From Limonium bicolor (taxonomy: Eukaryota; Streptophyta; Magnoliopsida; Caryophyllales; Plumbaginaceae), in NCBI GenBank assembly GCA_023374045.1, contig CM041776.1:314452722-314516721 (forward strand): a stretch of DNA of 64,000 nucleotides, given 5' to 3'. Position 1 is the stretch's first letter. Each line of letters begins with the position of its first letter. The position numbers and the translations under genes are program-made. Below are positions 47,891-59,659 of this stretch, in pieces. Below the pieces are notes generated by a model that was given only the letters and a program-made list of their open reading frames with translations, did not search any database and was not told the origin of the DNA.

Positions 47891-48693
47891 TCAGTGAAAA
47901 TCTTCTTCAATTTAGTTTACTAAATCTTCTTCAATTTAGTTTACTAAATCTTCTTCAATTTCCTCTTGAAAATCTTGGCATAACCCTTAGAAATATAATG
48001 ATTTAAGTCTTAGTCAAAAATTACAAAAACAAAGAGCAGCAGCCTGCCGACTGGTGCCAATGTAGCAGCGGGGCGATCAGTATTCAGTGGCAGGCTATGG
48101 CCCTTCTGGGTTGCTGGCATTCTAGTCAGAAAGTCTACTGATGCTACATAAGTAATTTTGACTACTTGCTAAGTAAAAATGTGACACGGATTATCTCTTC
48201 TAAAGGGCGATCCTAGGGAATTTAGGCTTTCTCAAGTGGCAACACTTTCCTGGGTTAGGTGGTTACAATTTCCTTCTTATACCTCTTTTAATTAAGACAC
48301 GCAGTTTTCTAATCACATGAACTGTCATGTACCAGCTTTTTACACCATTCCATTTACTCTGCTACCATTTTCTCCTCTTCAGCCTAGCTCATCGATTTAT
48401 TCTGTTTTTTCATCACCGGCAGATGTCATTATCTTCGCTAATATCGACATCGTTCTAACCCCTATTTACTGGGCACTTTTCAGGTTTAGAAATTCGTTAG
48501 CGGTGTTGGTTACTAGGCTCACAAAGGATGGAGATCTCGGCTATTTGGAAAATTGTTACACCCTCGTAAGATCTCGGTAACGCCAGCGAGGGTTCACCGT
48601 TCCAAGCTTGGAAGCCCTGTCTTTTCTCGAAGTCAGAGACATGAGCTCAAACAGATTCGTAATTGAATTCTCTTAAGAAAAAAATGATATGTA
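47891..48693. other. Intergenic with a small 24-bp tandem repeat
   Basis: A 24-bp unit AATCTTCTTCAATTTAGTTT... occurs nearly three times at 47,903-47,966. The remainder shows no gene or element I can identify. An 87-codon frame (48,317-48,580) has no recognisable features. Confidence 0.5.
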
Positions 48694-48698
48694 AATAG

Positions 48699-48880
48699 TA
48701 GGAAATATAGAATAGAGATTGATTTATCAATGGATCGGTGAGCAATGCTCTACCCCGATGTGTATATTTATACTGCTCAGTACTATAGATATTTTACAAC
48801 CCTAGGATATTTGTATACTGGACTGAGACTGATTACAGAATATAAGGTCCAAAGAGAGTGGGCCGCCCTATGGGCTATTA
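48699..48880 (-). repeat. Copia 3' LTR (182 bp)
   Basis: On the minus strand it runs TAATAGCCC...TTTCCTA. It is bordered by the polypurine tract CGCGGGGGGA (48890-48881). Confidence 0.92.
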
Positions 48881-48890
48881 TCCCCCCGCG
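48881..48890 (-). promoter_or_regulatory. Copia polypurine tract
   Basis: CGCGGGGGGA on the minus strand, directly before the 3' LTR. Confidence 0.75.
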
Positions 48891-48893
48891 AGC

Positions 48894-49973
48894 CTAATTC
48901 CTGATGGACAAATGTAATTTGGCTCGATTAGCAAGAAAAAGAGGGACAAAAGTGGGTTTTGTCAAAATGTCGGCAAGCTGAGATTTGCTCGGTAAATGAG
49001 CAATCTTTAGGGTTCCTTGAGCAACTTGTTCTCGCACAAAAAAATAATCCACATCAATGTGCTTGATCCGACTGTGGAGTGCTGGATTGGCGGCGATGAA
49101 GGTGGCCCCGAGGTTGTCACATAAGAGCTGCGGAGGAGACCGAGGAGAAAATCCCACTTCATCGAGAAGGTGTTGAAGCCAGAGAGCCTCAGCAGCTGCA
49201 GCGGCAACGGCCTTATATTCCGCCTCGGTGGAGGAGCGGGCGACCGTCTTCTGTTTGCGGGATGACCAAGAGATAAGGTGGGTGCCGAAGAAGACCATAT
49301 AAGCAGCGGTGGAGCGGCGGTCAACTGGAGATCCGGCCCAATCCGCATCGGAGTAGACATGGAAGTCAAGAGAAGATGATGCGGAGAAGAATAAGCCCAA
49401 TTGTTGAGATCCACAAAGGTATCGTATTATGCACTTTACGGATTTCCAGTCATCTTCAGTTGGTGAATGCATTTTTTGACATACTTTATTTACCGCAAAG
49501 GAGATATCGGGTCTAGTGATTGATAAGTACTGTAATGTCCCCACGATTCGTCTGTATTTGGTTTGGTCAGAGAAGGGTTTAGGGTCTGAAGTTGTAGAAT
49601 GTGGTTGAGACACCATGGGGGTGGATGCGGGTTTTGAATTGAGCATGGCTGTGGTGTGGAGAAGATCTTGTATATATTTGTGTTGGGAAAGAAGAATCCC
49701 ATTCTGGGTACGAGTAACTTCAACTCCCAAAAAATAGTGTAGAGGGCCTGTAGCTGAAATAGGGAATGTAGAAGATAGAGTTGTGGTGAACTGAGTGATG
49801 AGAGGCTGTGAGGAAGCGGTAAATAAAATGTCATCCACATAAATGAGGACAAACATCTTGTCCTGTTTGTGACGGTAAATAAATAATGAAGAGTCAGATT
49901 GAGAGGCTCGAAAACCAATGTCAAGAAGAAATGTGCTTAGTTTGGAAAACCATGCACGGGGAGATTGTTTCAA
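48894..49973 (-). pseudogene. Copia pol C-terminal half: RT palm and RNase H
   Basis: The 359-codon frame has the catalytic YVDDILF near its start, GPLHYFLGVEV and GTLQYLSITRPDISFAV. RNase H motifs follow: DADWAGSPVDRRSTAAYM, SSRKQKTVARSSTEAEY and HIDVDYFFVRE. It is separated by a frameshift from the N-terminal RT part. The frame is internally intact and ends 4 bp before the polypurine tract. Confidence 0.92.
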
Positions 49974-50779
49974 ACCATAGAGTGATTTTTTGAGCTGACA
50001 AACATAATTGGGGTATTGTGGGTTGACAAAACCTCTGGGCTGATGGATAAAACTTTTTCCTTAAGGTCACCATGTAAAAATGCATTTTGTATGTCTGCTT
50101 GATGTAGTGGCCAATTGTGAGAAACCGCAAGAGAGATAATGAGTCTGACAGTGGAGATCTTTACAACAGGGTTGTAGGTTTGATTGTAGTCCAAACTATA
50201 GGTCTGATTGAAACCTTGAGCCACAAGGCGTGCCTTGCGCCTTTGAAGACTCCCATCTGAATTATATTTCGTTTTCAATATCCATTTTGTACCCAAGATG
50301 TTCATAGTTGGAGTAGGGGGAACAAGGACCCAAGTTCTTGTTTGTATTAAAGCATTGTATTCCTTTTTGATTGCATCACACCATTCAGGGTGGGATAGAG
50401 CTTGAGAGAATGTGGGAGACTCAGGAACTGTGTCTGTGGGCTTAATAGTGGTGTGGTATAGGACTGTACCATCGGTGTATGTCTTGGGTTTGAGGGAGTG
50501 TGTTTGGGATCTGGTGACCATGGGATGAGATGGAGGGGGATGCACAGGGGGTGAGGGTGGGATCTGATGATCTGGAGAAGCAGTAGAATTAGAGGGTTCT
50601 ATGTCTGAGGTAGAAGGAGGAGAACCAGAGGGAGTGGAGTATTCTGTGTTGGTGGAAACAGGAGTGTGGGTAGTAATGAGAGTGGTGTTTGGAGGTTCAA
50701 TGAGGGGGGGGGGGGGTAACAGTAAGTGTTTGCTGTGGACAATCAGAATGAGAAACAGAGAAGGGAAAGTGATTTTCAT
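49970..50779 (-). pseudogene. Copia pol: linker and N-terminal RT
   Basis: A Pro/Ser/Thr-rich linker is followed by RT motifs TWVLVPPTPTMNILGTKWI, RRKARLVAQGF and HQADIQNAFLHGDLKE. The frame shifts at an A-rich run near 50,060, where VFI-type family sequence continues in another frame. The upstream break is at a 13-base C tract (plus-strand G run near 50,705-50,717). Confidence 0.88.
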
Positions 50780-51587
50780 TGAATGTTACATCTCTGGAAA
50801 CAATGATTTTCTTTGTGGAGGGATTGTAGCATAGATATCCAGTATGGGTGCGAGAATATCCAACAAAGATATGTTCAGCTGATCTAAAAGAGAGTTTATA
50901 CTGTTGGGTGGGTCTTAAGTTGGGCCAACAGGAGGAGCCAAAGACACGGAGCTTGCTGTAATCAGGTGAGGAGTGATAGAGGAGCTGGTAAGGGGACTGA
51001 TTATGGAGAATAGGGGTGGGGGTTCTGTTGAGAAGGTAGGTGGCAGTGGTAGCAGCAAAGGACCAAAATGAGAGAGGCATAGATGCTTGGGCTAACAGAC
51101 AAAGGGCTCTGTCCATAACCAATCTGTGACGGCATTCAACCATACCATTTTGAGGGTGGGAGTGAGGACAGGATGAGCGGTGAAAAATGCCATGGGTTGT
51201 GAAAAAATGTTTGAGAGTCATAAACTCTCCACCACCATCAGTCTGAAAGGACCGAATCTGTACAGAAAATTGTGTCTCCACCATCTTACAAAAGGATGGA
51301 ATAACAATAGCCACATTAGATTTTAGTTTGATAGGAAAACACCACATGTATCTTGTGCAATCATCAACAATTAATAAGTAATACCGATAACCATCAACTG
51401 ATGTAAAATGGGCAGGGCCCCATAGATCCATATATAAAAGCTGAAAGGGAGACTTAGATCTAGTTGTGTGTGGGTGGGTGGGGTAGAGCATGTGTTTTCC
51501 CTTTGCTACAAGCAGCACAAAATTGTAGATTAGAAGATCTACTGAGGGGTAGGGAAAACTTATTAATAGCAAACATAGTTTGAACAA
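50697..51587 (-). pseudogene. Copia integrase
   Basis: Core motifs: YMDLWGPA and VDDCTRYMW (first Asp region), FQTDGGGEF (second Asp), and HSHPQNGMVECRHR (catalytic Glu). GTHRP-like KLRVFGSSCWPNLRP follows. The zinc-binding part (HQRLGHPS...CAACSKGK, about 51,620-51,500) is present in another frame, so at least two shifts lie near 51,470-51,610. Confidence 0.9.
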
Positions 51588-51770
51588 TAGAAGGGTGCCC
51601 TAGACGTTGGTGCCATATAGTGGTGGAAGTTCTGGTTCCTGGGTGGTGGTAGTTGACTGAAGTTGTGGTGAGGTGGTGGTGGGGAATGTGTAGAGACCCT
51701 CTCTAACTGGACCGTGGAGGAGTGTAGTCCCAGTGGAGCGATCCTTCAAAACAAAGAAATCTGGGTGAAA

Positions 51771-52616
51771 CTAAAAAAAAGTATTGTTGTCTTGGTTGAA
51801 TTTTCTGACTGAAATCAGATTTTTATGCAAGCCAGGTGTATGAAAAATGTCTGAGAGAGTATAAGTACGAGAAGGAAAAGGTAAAGTTGTACTGCCAACA
51901 TGAGAAATAGGCATAGATGTACCATCACCCAAGGAAACCGTCTCAGTTCCTTGGTAGTCAGTAGCACCAACATTCAATTTGCTGAAGTCTCCTGTGAAAT
52001 GGTGTGTAACACCAGTGTCTGGTACCCATGATGAATTGGTAGGAGAAGTGTTGTGTGTGGTGAAGTTGGCCTGGAAACTTCGTGGGGGAGGAGGTTGGTA
52101 GGACTGAATGTATCGATGATAGCAATTCTTTGCCACATGGCCCCTTTTTTCGTAGATCTGGCATTGGGGTCTAGTATCCTGATTGCCAGCAAAATTTGTG
52201 GATCCAGAGGTGGTATTCTGGTAGGAGCCTTGCTGAAAATAGGATCTATTCCCATTAGATATCCCTCTCCCCCAGGATCTAGAGTTTCTGTCATTTCTGG
52301 GTTTATCTGGTTTGGATGATGAGTCTGATTTAGTGGTGGTGTTGAGGCTAACAGTAGAGGATGTGGTTTTCTGATGTTCAGTCAGGTGAACCTCTTGATG
52401 AAGTAAATTGCTGTATAATTGTGTGGGGGTGAGGGGTTGGGGTTGAGTGAGAATGTAGTATACCATGGCATCATACTCAATGGGAAGACCCTTAAGGAAA
52501 TAAGTTTGAAAATCCCCATGGGAAACAGAATGTCCAGCAGCGGCAAGAGAATTGACTAGAATTTGGGCACGGTTAAAATAATCTGTAACTGTTTCATTGC
52601 TCAGTTTTTTATCCAT
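51771..52616 (-). pseudogene. Copia gag C-terminus and protease
   Basis: The gag continues with FNRAQILVNSL and LKGLPIEYD. A zinc knuckle CQIYEKRGHVAKNC has the second Cys replaced by Tyr. The protease follows with WVPDTGVTHHFTG (DTG where copia usually has DSG) and ISVRKFNQDN. The stop at 51,773-51,771 lies in a T run, and the frame continues past it. Confidence 0.85.
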
Positions 52617-53062
52617 GCTAGCTCCAATTTATATTGGCCAACATGCGCAGAAGATTTAGCAGCAAAAATCTCTTCTAGAGCATTCCACATTTCCATGGAA
52701 CTGGTACACGCAGCAGCTTGAATTACAAGCGATTCAGACAGAGATGAGAGTAATATGCTCATGACTAAGTGATCTTGAGTTTTCCATTTAGAATATTCCT
52801 TATTAACTTCTCCATTGATAACCGCTGCAGGACATGAAAAACTACCATCCACATAACGATACAAGTCGTTACCTCGAAGAAAGGGGAGAAGAAGACTCCT
52901 CCAAGTGGGATAGTTGTCAGATCTCAATTTCACCAAGTGAGATGTTGCCGCAAGGATCGAGTAAGAAGGGGGATTGTGAGTAACAATGGTCGTCGTTGTG
53001 TTTGCCGGTGAAGAGAATTGAGGATTGCCATCGGATTCTCCAATGATGGATAATCCAGACAT
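52601..53062 (-). CDS. Copia gag N-terminus (153 codons)
   Basis: Starts MSGLSIIGE 25 bp after the primer site. It contains VKLRSDNYPTWRSLLLPFL, DHLVMSILLSSLSESL and MWNALEEIFAAKS, the copia gag pattern. It overlaps the next frame by 16 bp, so a single-base shift near 52,605 separates them. Confidence 0.88.
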   Translation of the reverse strand: MSGLSIIGESDGNPQFSSPANTTTTIVTHNPPSYSILAATSHLVKLRSDNYPTWRSLLLPFLRGNDLYRYVDGSFSCPAAVINGEVNKEYSKWKTQDHLVMSILLSSLSESLVIQAAACTSSMEMWNALEEIFAAKSSAHVGQYKLELAWIKN

Positions 53063-53086
53063 GATGAGGAAGATTAGCCTTCAGAT

Positions 53087-53099
53087 GGCTCTGATACCA
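53087..53099 (-). promoter_or_regulatory. Copia tRNA-iMet primer binding site
   Basis: TGGTATCAGAGCC on the minus strand abuts the LTR end TTTCCTA with no spacer. Confidence 0.93.
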
Positions 53100-53286
53100 T
53101 AGGAAATATAGAATAGAGATTGATTTATCAATGGATCGGTGAGCAATGCTCTACCCCGATGTGTATATTTATACTGCTCAGTACTGTAGATATTTTACAA
53201 CCCTAGGATATTTGTATACTGGACTGAGATGAGAGTGATTACAGAATATAAGGCCCAAAGAGAGTGGGCCGCCCTATGGGCTATTA
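53100..53286 (-). repeat. Copia 5' LTR (187 bp)
   Basis: Same termini as the 3' LTR, with a 5-bp longer stretch (GAGATGAGAGTGATT) near 53,226. Confidence 0.92.
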
Positions 53287-53291
53287 AATAG

Positions 53292-53629
53292 CTCTTATGG
53301 AAGGACCCTAGCATTACCAAAACAAGTTGCTTCTACTGCAGTTACTACTTACTAGAGAGCTCTTGGTCGAGCGCTAAATACCTTCTGTCTATAGTTTTGG
53401 GTAAAAGTGTATTTATTGTCCTTGTTTGTCTAACGAGTTGGTCGAGCGCTGAATTGAAACGCAACAAAATGTGAAATTTTAATGCTATTGAATCCAAGGT
53501 AGTTAGCAAATCCAGCGAGTCGATTCTACAGACCATCCGTACTATATTTGGTGTGCTCTAGTCTAGTTGTCGGTCTATTAAGTAGTTGTAGTCTAGTTGG
53601 CAGTTCAGTCAGTTACTGATTGGATTGTT
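53292..53629. other. Intergenic
   Basis: I see no feature. A 63-codon frame here has no recognisable domain. Confidence 0.5.
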
Positions 53630-54620
53630 TTTATTATATGAATTTTAATTTTTTATAATTTTTAAAATATAAGTCCAAAATGTAAAAAAATATATTATTA
53701 TTCATCTAAATTCAAACTCTTCAAAACAAAACCAGTCATGGATATGCTTTGAGAAATTTTAAAATTTATATTAATTACATGTATATAATATATATCAATA
53801 AGACTTATAATTCATAACATCATTTTAGTGTATCATCGTAAAACATAACATCATTTAAGTGTATCATAATATCAGTTTTAATGAATCATAATATCAAAAT
53901 AATGAACCATACCTTCATTTTAGTGTATCATCGCAAACATATAGAATTTAATTTTTTACACAATAATACACCACACAATAATATTTGGTATATATGAAAA
54001 ATACACGATTCACCATATAAGGTTTAAAATACACCATACAACAATAATAATACACTACTAAACAATAATAATTTTTATCGGTTCCGAAGTTTATAATCTA
54101 ATTCACCACTTATTAGTTAAGGAATCATAATATCAATTTTAATGAATCATAATATCAAAATTAATGAATCATATCATCATTTTAGTGTATCACCGTAAAT
54201 ACATAAGAATAAAAAAATTTACACAATAACACACCACAAAATAATATTTGGTATGTATGAAAAATACATGATTCACCATATAAGATTTAAATACACCATA
54301 CAATAATAATAATATAATAATAATAATAATAATATATAATACATAAAAAATCATAATGATTTTATAGGTCCGACATTTGTATATAATAATTATCATAATC
54401 ATATCAAAACAATTACATCATAATAAATATATCAAAACATAATAAAACATAAATCAACTTTTTAATGTATCATCAACATGTAAAATAATTTTTTTTCAAA
54501 GTTGTCAAAACATATTCATGACTAGGTTTGTTTTGAAGAGCTTGGATTTTATGATTGGTGATATAATTTTTTTAAAATTTTGAACTTATATTTTAAAATT
54601 ACAATCATTCAAAGTTTTAT
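53630..54620. mobile_element. MITE with long inverted termini, copy 1
   Basis: The ends (about 53,630-53,770 and 54,480-54,620) are inverted copies sharing CTCTTCAAAACAA, AGTCATG and TTTTGA blocks. The centre contains an approximately 256-bp direct duplication (from about 53,868 and 54,124) rich in AATCATAATATCA and TGTATCATCG. No coding. The same termini occur at 57,275-57,916. Boundaries are approximate and no target duplication was found. Confidence 0.75.
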
Positions 54621-55277
54621 CATCGCTTATATGACACATAAGCAATCCAGTCAACGCTGACTGGGATTGCCACATAATACTTACCGCACCATACTAGGTG
54701 CGGGTGTGCCGCAGCCTCTAATTTGCCTAGCAAATCAGTGTCATCCACCTGTACTGTGGCTTAAAAAGTGAATTCTGATTAAATATATTTCGGTAAGAAG
54801 TTAACAGGTGTATTGAAATATTTTGTAAAGCAGCATAGAACTACCGCTTTATAGAATTGCTGACACCAAACAGGTCCTTAGTCAGAAAAATTGAAAAACT
54901 AGTAAAATGCCCTGAATGCTGTAAATCAAGTGAACAAAGCAAGAGTAGAAAGCAGTAATCAAGTTTTCATTCACTCCAGAGCTGAGTACAATGGTCTATA
55001 TTTAGAGAGAAGAGGATAACCAAAAAAATAATATGAACATTCAATATACAAACACTGACAAAACAGATTCGAACACTTCTTTGTACTTGAATGTGTGTTA
55101 ATATGGACATATGTGCGCCTTTCTATATGTAGTTATAATGTTGAATTTCCGGATGATAGTTGCGCTCTTGTTGCATTATAGGAATTGATTCGTAACTTCG
55201 TTTATGCTATATGTGTGGTCTCCTAGAGTATATATAGGCTCAGGTGGGTGGGGATTATGTTCAGGGCCTTATGTATT
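54621..55277. other. Intergenic with a hairpin region
   Basis: GCTTATATGACACATAAGC (about 54,626-54,644) and AATCCAGTCA/TGACTGGGATT (about 54,645-54,669) are adjacent inverted repeats. I recognise nothing else. Confidence 0.5.
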
Positions 55278-57137
55278 TCCCTGAATCATCCTGGACTAAC
55301 TAACAGCCATTAGATTAGGAGATGTATATATGGAGGGTCCAGATTATATTAAATTGTTTTTAGAAAAATAAAACTTACATTGATGATAGTTAGTTACTGG
55401 TTTTGTGGGGGAGGCAGTTTTTCCACTACGCAAAACACATAACACGTTATCATTTTCCCCTTAATCCTCCATGGAGTAATTACCAGATTTTTTTGCAGCA
55501 TCGTCTACATACCGTTATTATTTATTTATCAGTGCTAAATATAATTTTCAATGTTACTTTCGATGTGTGGTATTATTTACATTATTCATTGGTATTTTAA
55601 TCACATTAACATGGTATTTATTGTAGTCACATTTGGTATCTTATCTCCATACACGTGTAGCTTGTTTTGGGATATTCATGTTGAACGAAAATAAAGGGAT
55701 TACATTAGAAACAATTACGAATCTAAATCTGGGGTGAGAGGTATTAAATTTTGGTTGTTAGTTCATTTTTTCAGGTAATTAGCAGGTATTGTTAAACTTT
55801 TTCTGAGTGGTTCATTTTTCAATATTCATTGGTATTTTGTTCACGTCAACATGGTATTTATTACAGTCACATTTGGTATCATGTCACAATATGTGTAGAC
55901 AAGTACACATCTTTTGAAAATAAGTACAGTACTAGTATTTTGTAAAACAAGTAACAACCTTTTGAAAAACAAATACCAACAATAGGTAGAGAAAGTACCA
56001 AATACCATCAATTTGGAAAAAGTACAACCCTTTTGGAAAACAAATACCAGTCATAGGCTGAGAAAGTACCAACCTTGCTTGCCTTTTGGAAAAAAATACC
56101 AATCATAGGCAGGGAAAGTACGCAGAGAAAGTACCAGCAGTTTTGTAAAACAACTGGCCTTTTGGAAAACAAGTAGCAGCCATGGGCAGAGAAAGTACTA
56201 GCCATGGGCATGGGCAGAGAAAGTACTAGCCATGGGCAGAGAAAGTACCAGCAATTTTGTAAAACAAGTAATAGACTTTTGAAAAACAAATACCACAGTA
56301 GGTAGAGAAAGTACCAAATACCAACAATTTGGAAAACAAATAAAGCCTTTTGGAAAATAGATACCAGCCATAGACTGAGAAAGTACCAACCTTTCAATAA
56401 CTAATACCAGTCTTTAGGTAAACAAGTACCACTCATAGACAGTGAAAATATCAAAAAAGGAAGATGCTCTTTAAAATCCCCCAACTTGACAACTATATAC
56501 GACAAATACAAATTTGAAATACTAAAACCTAATTAATGCAACAATAAAGAGGATTAATAGAAAAATATAGAAAGAAAAAAGTAAACAAGAATTACTAGTA
56601 TCAACGGGGTGTTCCTTGTTCGCCGCTTGGGGTTCCAAAGATAGACGCAAGGAAGAGGATTGGTGCTTCGTCAAATCACCCATGAGAAATTAGCAAAATC
56701 AAGTGGGAAGAATGAAGCAAGGTTGTCGAGGATGAACAACCAACGTGGGAGAAGTGCTTCACAACCGCTAATAAATCTCAGAATCCTATTGTGTATGATA
56801 GGAGGAAGGGACTCTCTATTGCTGATGACGGGGCTGATTTTGTTTTGCTTGTGTTGCCGATTAGAAATCCATACGATGATGGAAACATAAGCAAGGTGGA
56901 AGGAAGTGGATTGGTTGCAATCGTCAAATTTTAGCAGGAAGAATTGGAATAGCGCAGCCGAGAAGAACGTGGGAGAGGAGGAGGTTATTCAGAATTAAAT
57001 CATTAATAAACCTAGAATCTCACAAATATATACCAATTTGTTTTTATCTACTAAAATTATACCAAATATAATCTGAACCCTTTAATGTTATTGTTTATAA
57101 TCTGATGGTCATTATTTGATCCAGAACCGTTCAGGGA
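55278..57137. mobile_element. Probable non-autonomous DNA transposon with about 75-bp inverted ends
   Basis: The left end starts TCCCTGAATCATCCTGGACT. The right end, read in reverse complement, starts TCCCTGAACGGTTCTGGATC. Both continue to a shared CAGATTATATT some 70 bases in. Similarity is moderate. The interior has a degenerate minisatellite (55,910-56,460) and no transposase. Long terminal inverted repeats suggest a Mutator-like element. I could not see a target duplication. Confidence 0.5.
55910..56460. repeat. Degenerate minisatellite of AGAAAGTACCA blocks
   Basis: GAGAAAGTACCA, TTTTGGAAAACAAATACCA and CATAGGCAGAG alternate many times with 45-65 bp spacing. Minus-strand frames here are repeat artefacts. 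Confidence 0.75.
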
Positions 57138-57219
57138 GATTTACTAGTACATAATATTATCTATATTCGTAGCTGTGCGCTTCGTCTTTTTTTTTTTAAT
57201 TTAAAACGCCCCGTCGCCT

Positions 57220-57262
57220 ATGTTTTGTTTTTTGTTTTTGTTTTTTGTTTTTTGTTTTTGTG
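57220..57262 (+). repeat. TTTTTTG repeat
   Basis: About six copies of a 6-7-base T-rich unit (TTTTTGTTTTTTG). Confidence 0.8.
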
Positions 57263-57274
57263 TTTTTTTATCAT

Positions 57275-57916
57275 AAAACCTTTAAATTATTATTACTTCC
57301 AATATATAAGTCTAAAATGAAAAAAAATAAAACCATTGTTCACTTAAATTCAAGCTCTTCAAAATAAGACCAGTCATGGATATATTTTGACAACTTTTTA
57401 AAAAATTATTTTTACATGTATGAAGCACAGAACGTAAAAGAAAACTTGTACAGATGGTCATACAAACCTGTACACAATGTTCATAAAATATGTTCATCCT
57501 TACTAAAATATGTACATTAAAAACCTATAGATAGTCATAAACCTGTACGAATCATTGAATGTACATCCTTAGATTAAAATTTGTACATATGAGGAAGAAC
57601 CCTTGTACAGACGGTCATACAAACATGTACAGATGACCATACAAACATGTACACATGTTCATTAAAGAACATGTACATTCTCACATTTGAACATGTACAT
57701 TGTCAAATTAAAACATGTACATTCTCAGATTAAAATATGTACATACATCCCACATTAAATATCATCGTATATATGTAAAAATAATTTTTTAAAAAAGTTG
57801 TCAAAACATATCCATGACTGGTCTTGTTTAGAAGAGCTCGAATTTAGATGAACAACGACATAAATTTTTTTCATTTTGGACTTATATATTAAAAGTGACA
57901 ACAATTTAAAGTTTTT
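57275..57916. mobile_element. MITE with long inverted termini, copy 2
   Basis: Ends of about 140 bp are inverted copies with high identity; both carry GACCAGTCATGGATAT and TTTTGACAACTTTTT. The centre (57,420-57,740) has many AACATGTACAT units spaced about 23-25 bp. It is the same family as 53,630-54,620 but with a different centre. Confidence 0.8.
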
Positions 57917-58034
57917 GTAACAAGAAAGAAAAAGAATAATTTAAAAAAAAAAGAAAAAGAAAAAATGCAAAATTAAAAAACTAGTGCGGCGCGCGTGCTC
58001 GCTCCCTCCCATTGAACGTTTGTCACTTTCAACT

Positions 58035-58110
58035 TAGCTAAATACAATTTTTTCCTAGATGTAGCTATAGATAGCTACACTAGAATGTAGCTAAGAATTT
58101 GGGATAATCA
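58035..58110. repeat. Small palindromic element, MITE-like
   Basis: TTAGCTAAAT...ATGTAGCTAA encloses TGTAGCTATAGATAGCTACA, a near-perfect palindrome. Too short to classify. Confidence 0.5.
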
Positions 58111-59439
58111 AATGTGAATGGACACCAAAGCCACTACCGTCCTCTAGACGGCTGAGATCCCGTGACGGACAACTTTTTTCCGTCTCAGACGGAAGTCATA
58201 TCCCAACCATCCCTTATTTAATACTATAATATTTAATCTAGTCACTCTAACACTATTACTTATATTCATTTCTGTTCATATTATATCTCCAGGACGATGT
58301 TTTTGATTCTTTTAAACGCTGCAGAAGTTTAGACTCTATATTGTTATATTATAAATGAGTACATATCAATTTGTATATACATGCCTTTAACTGTAGTAAA
58401 ATTATAAGAAGTAAATTAATATAAAAATACTAAAGTTTAAATATTTATAATTATTTGAAAGATTAAAAAGAGCTGTATAATTTTTTTTGAAAGTTAAACT
58501 TGAAATTTTTAATTTGAGTTAAAATCTCGGGTTATAATTAGTTAGTGACATTATAAGAATAGTTTTCAAAAAAAAATTTAATAAAGATAAAAAATAAAGA
58601 GCAAAAGAGTTAAAATCGGGTGAAGATTAGGTGATGAAATTTTTTCTGACCTGACGGAACTATTTTTTTATTTTTTTGTGTATCATCACAGAAGTGAAAT
58701 ACGGACATGCTACTGACACATAGGTATTTTTTATACAATATTTTAATAATATAATTACCTGTAGAGAACTTATCATGAGTATAATATGTGGCAATTGTAT
58801 AATAATTTTTTATCTTATATAATTGCTGTTTATATATATGTAATAATGGAACATATATCAAAGTGATGTTTGATGCTATATATATGGAATAAATATTAGT
58901 ATACATTATGATTCATTCTGGATGGACTTTATCTACACCTACACCGTTGATAAAAATGAAGGACTCTGATTAAAATTGGATGTGAGCAAAAAGAGAAAAA
59001 AGAGAGAGGATCACAGGCGTTTAGACATTCGACCTTCGTTCCTCCATTACCACGCCGCTCCACCTTCATTCATCAAAGCCACCACCTTCATCCGTCCACG
59101 GCTAACCCAAACCGTCAACCCCTCCTAAATCCTTCCACGTCCAATTCATAACCGAGCACCACTGTCGTGCTCTAGGTGAAAGAATCTAAATCTCGGGCTA
59201 AATCCTGCACAAGTCTCTTATTTCAATTCATTGCCAAAATACTATAATTTGTCAATATCCCTCTTATTATGTATGCAGTTTGCGACCCTAACTTGCGTTC
59301 CTCAAACAAAAAGCTTACGCTCTATGGCTTCAACTCTTCCTTTCCCTATCACCCAACCCTAACTTACATTCCTCAAACATAAATCTTATGTTCTTTGTTT
59401 TTAGCAGAGAGAGGATGGGAGGTGTGGAACATTTATATA
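58111..59439. other. Intergenic, AT-rich
   Basis: I find no gene, RNA or element that can be supported. Around 59,030-59,180 the GC content rises (ACCACGCCGCTCCACC region), but the frames are short. Confidence 0.45.
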
Positions 59440-59622
59440 ATGGAATCGTAGAAATGTGGCAACATTTATTTAAAAAATGTGGAAACATTTTACACAAACT
59501 CGTGGACACGTTTATGCATAATGGAGTAATTGTTATACTTAATTGTGTGGAAACATGTATATATAATCATGGCGTAGAAATGTTATATATAATTATGGCA
59601 TGGATATATATATAATGGGTAA

Positions 59623-59659
<37 letters not shown>

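Larger units (their letters stand above)
48699..53286 (-). mobile_element. Complete Ty1/copia element with short TA...TA LTRs
   Basis: The two LTRs (48699-48880 and 53100-53286) are flanked by AATAG target copies (48694-48698, 53287-53291). In minus orientation the order is 5' LTR, primer site, gag, protease, integrase, RT, RNase H, polypurine tract and 3' LTR, the order diagnostic of copia. The LTRs differ by two or three substitutions and one 5-bp indel, so the insertion is young, yet the coding region has several frame breaks. LTR termini are TA...TA rather than TG...CA. Confidence 0.93.

Noticed and set aside
56008..56397. A 129-codon minus-strand frame with repeated WYFL-like segments
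   Set aside because: It is a degenerate minisatellite artefact, not a membrane protein.
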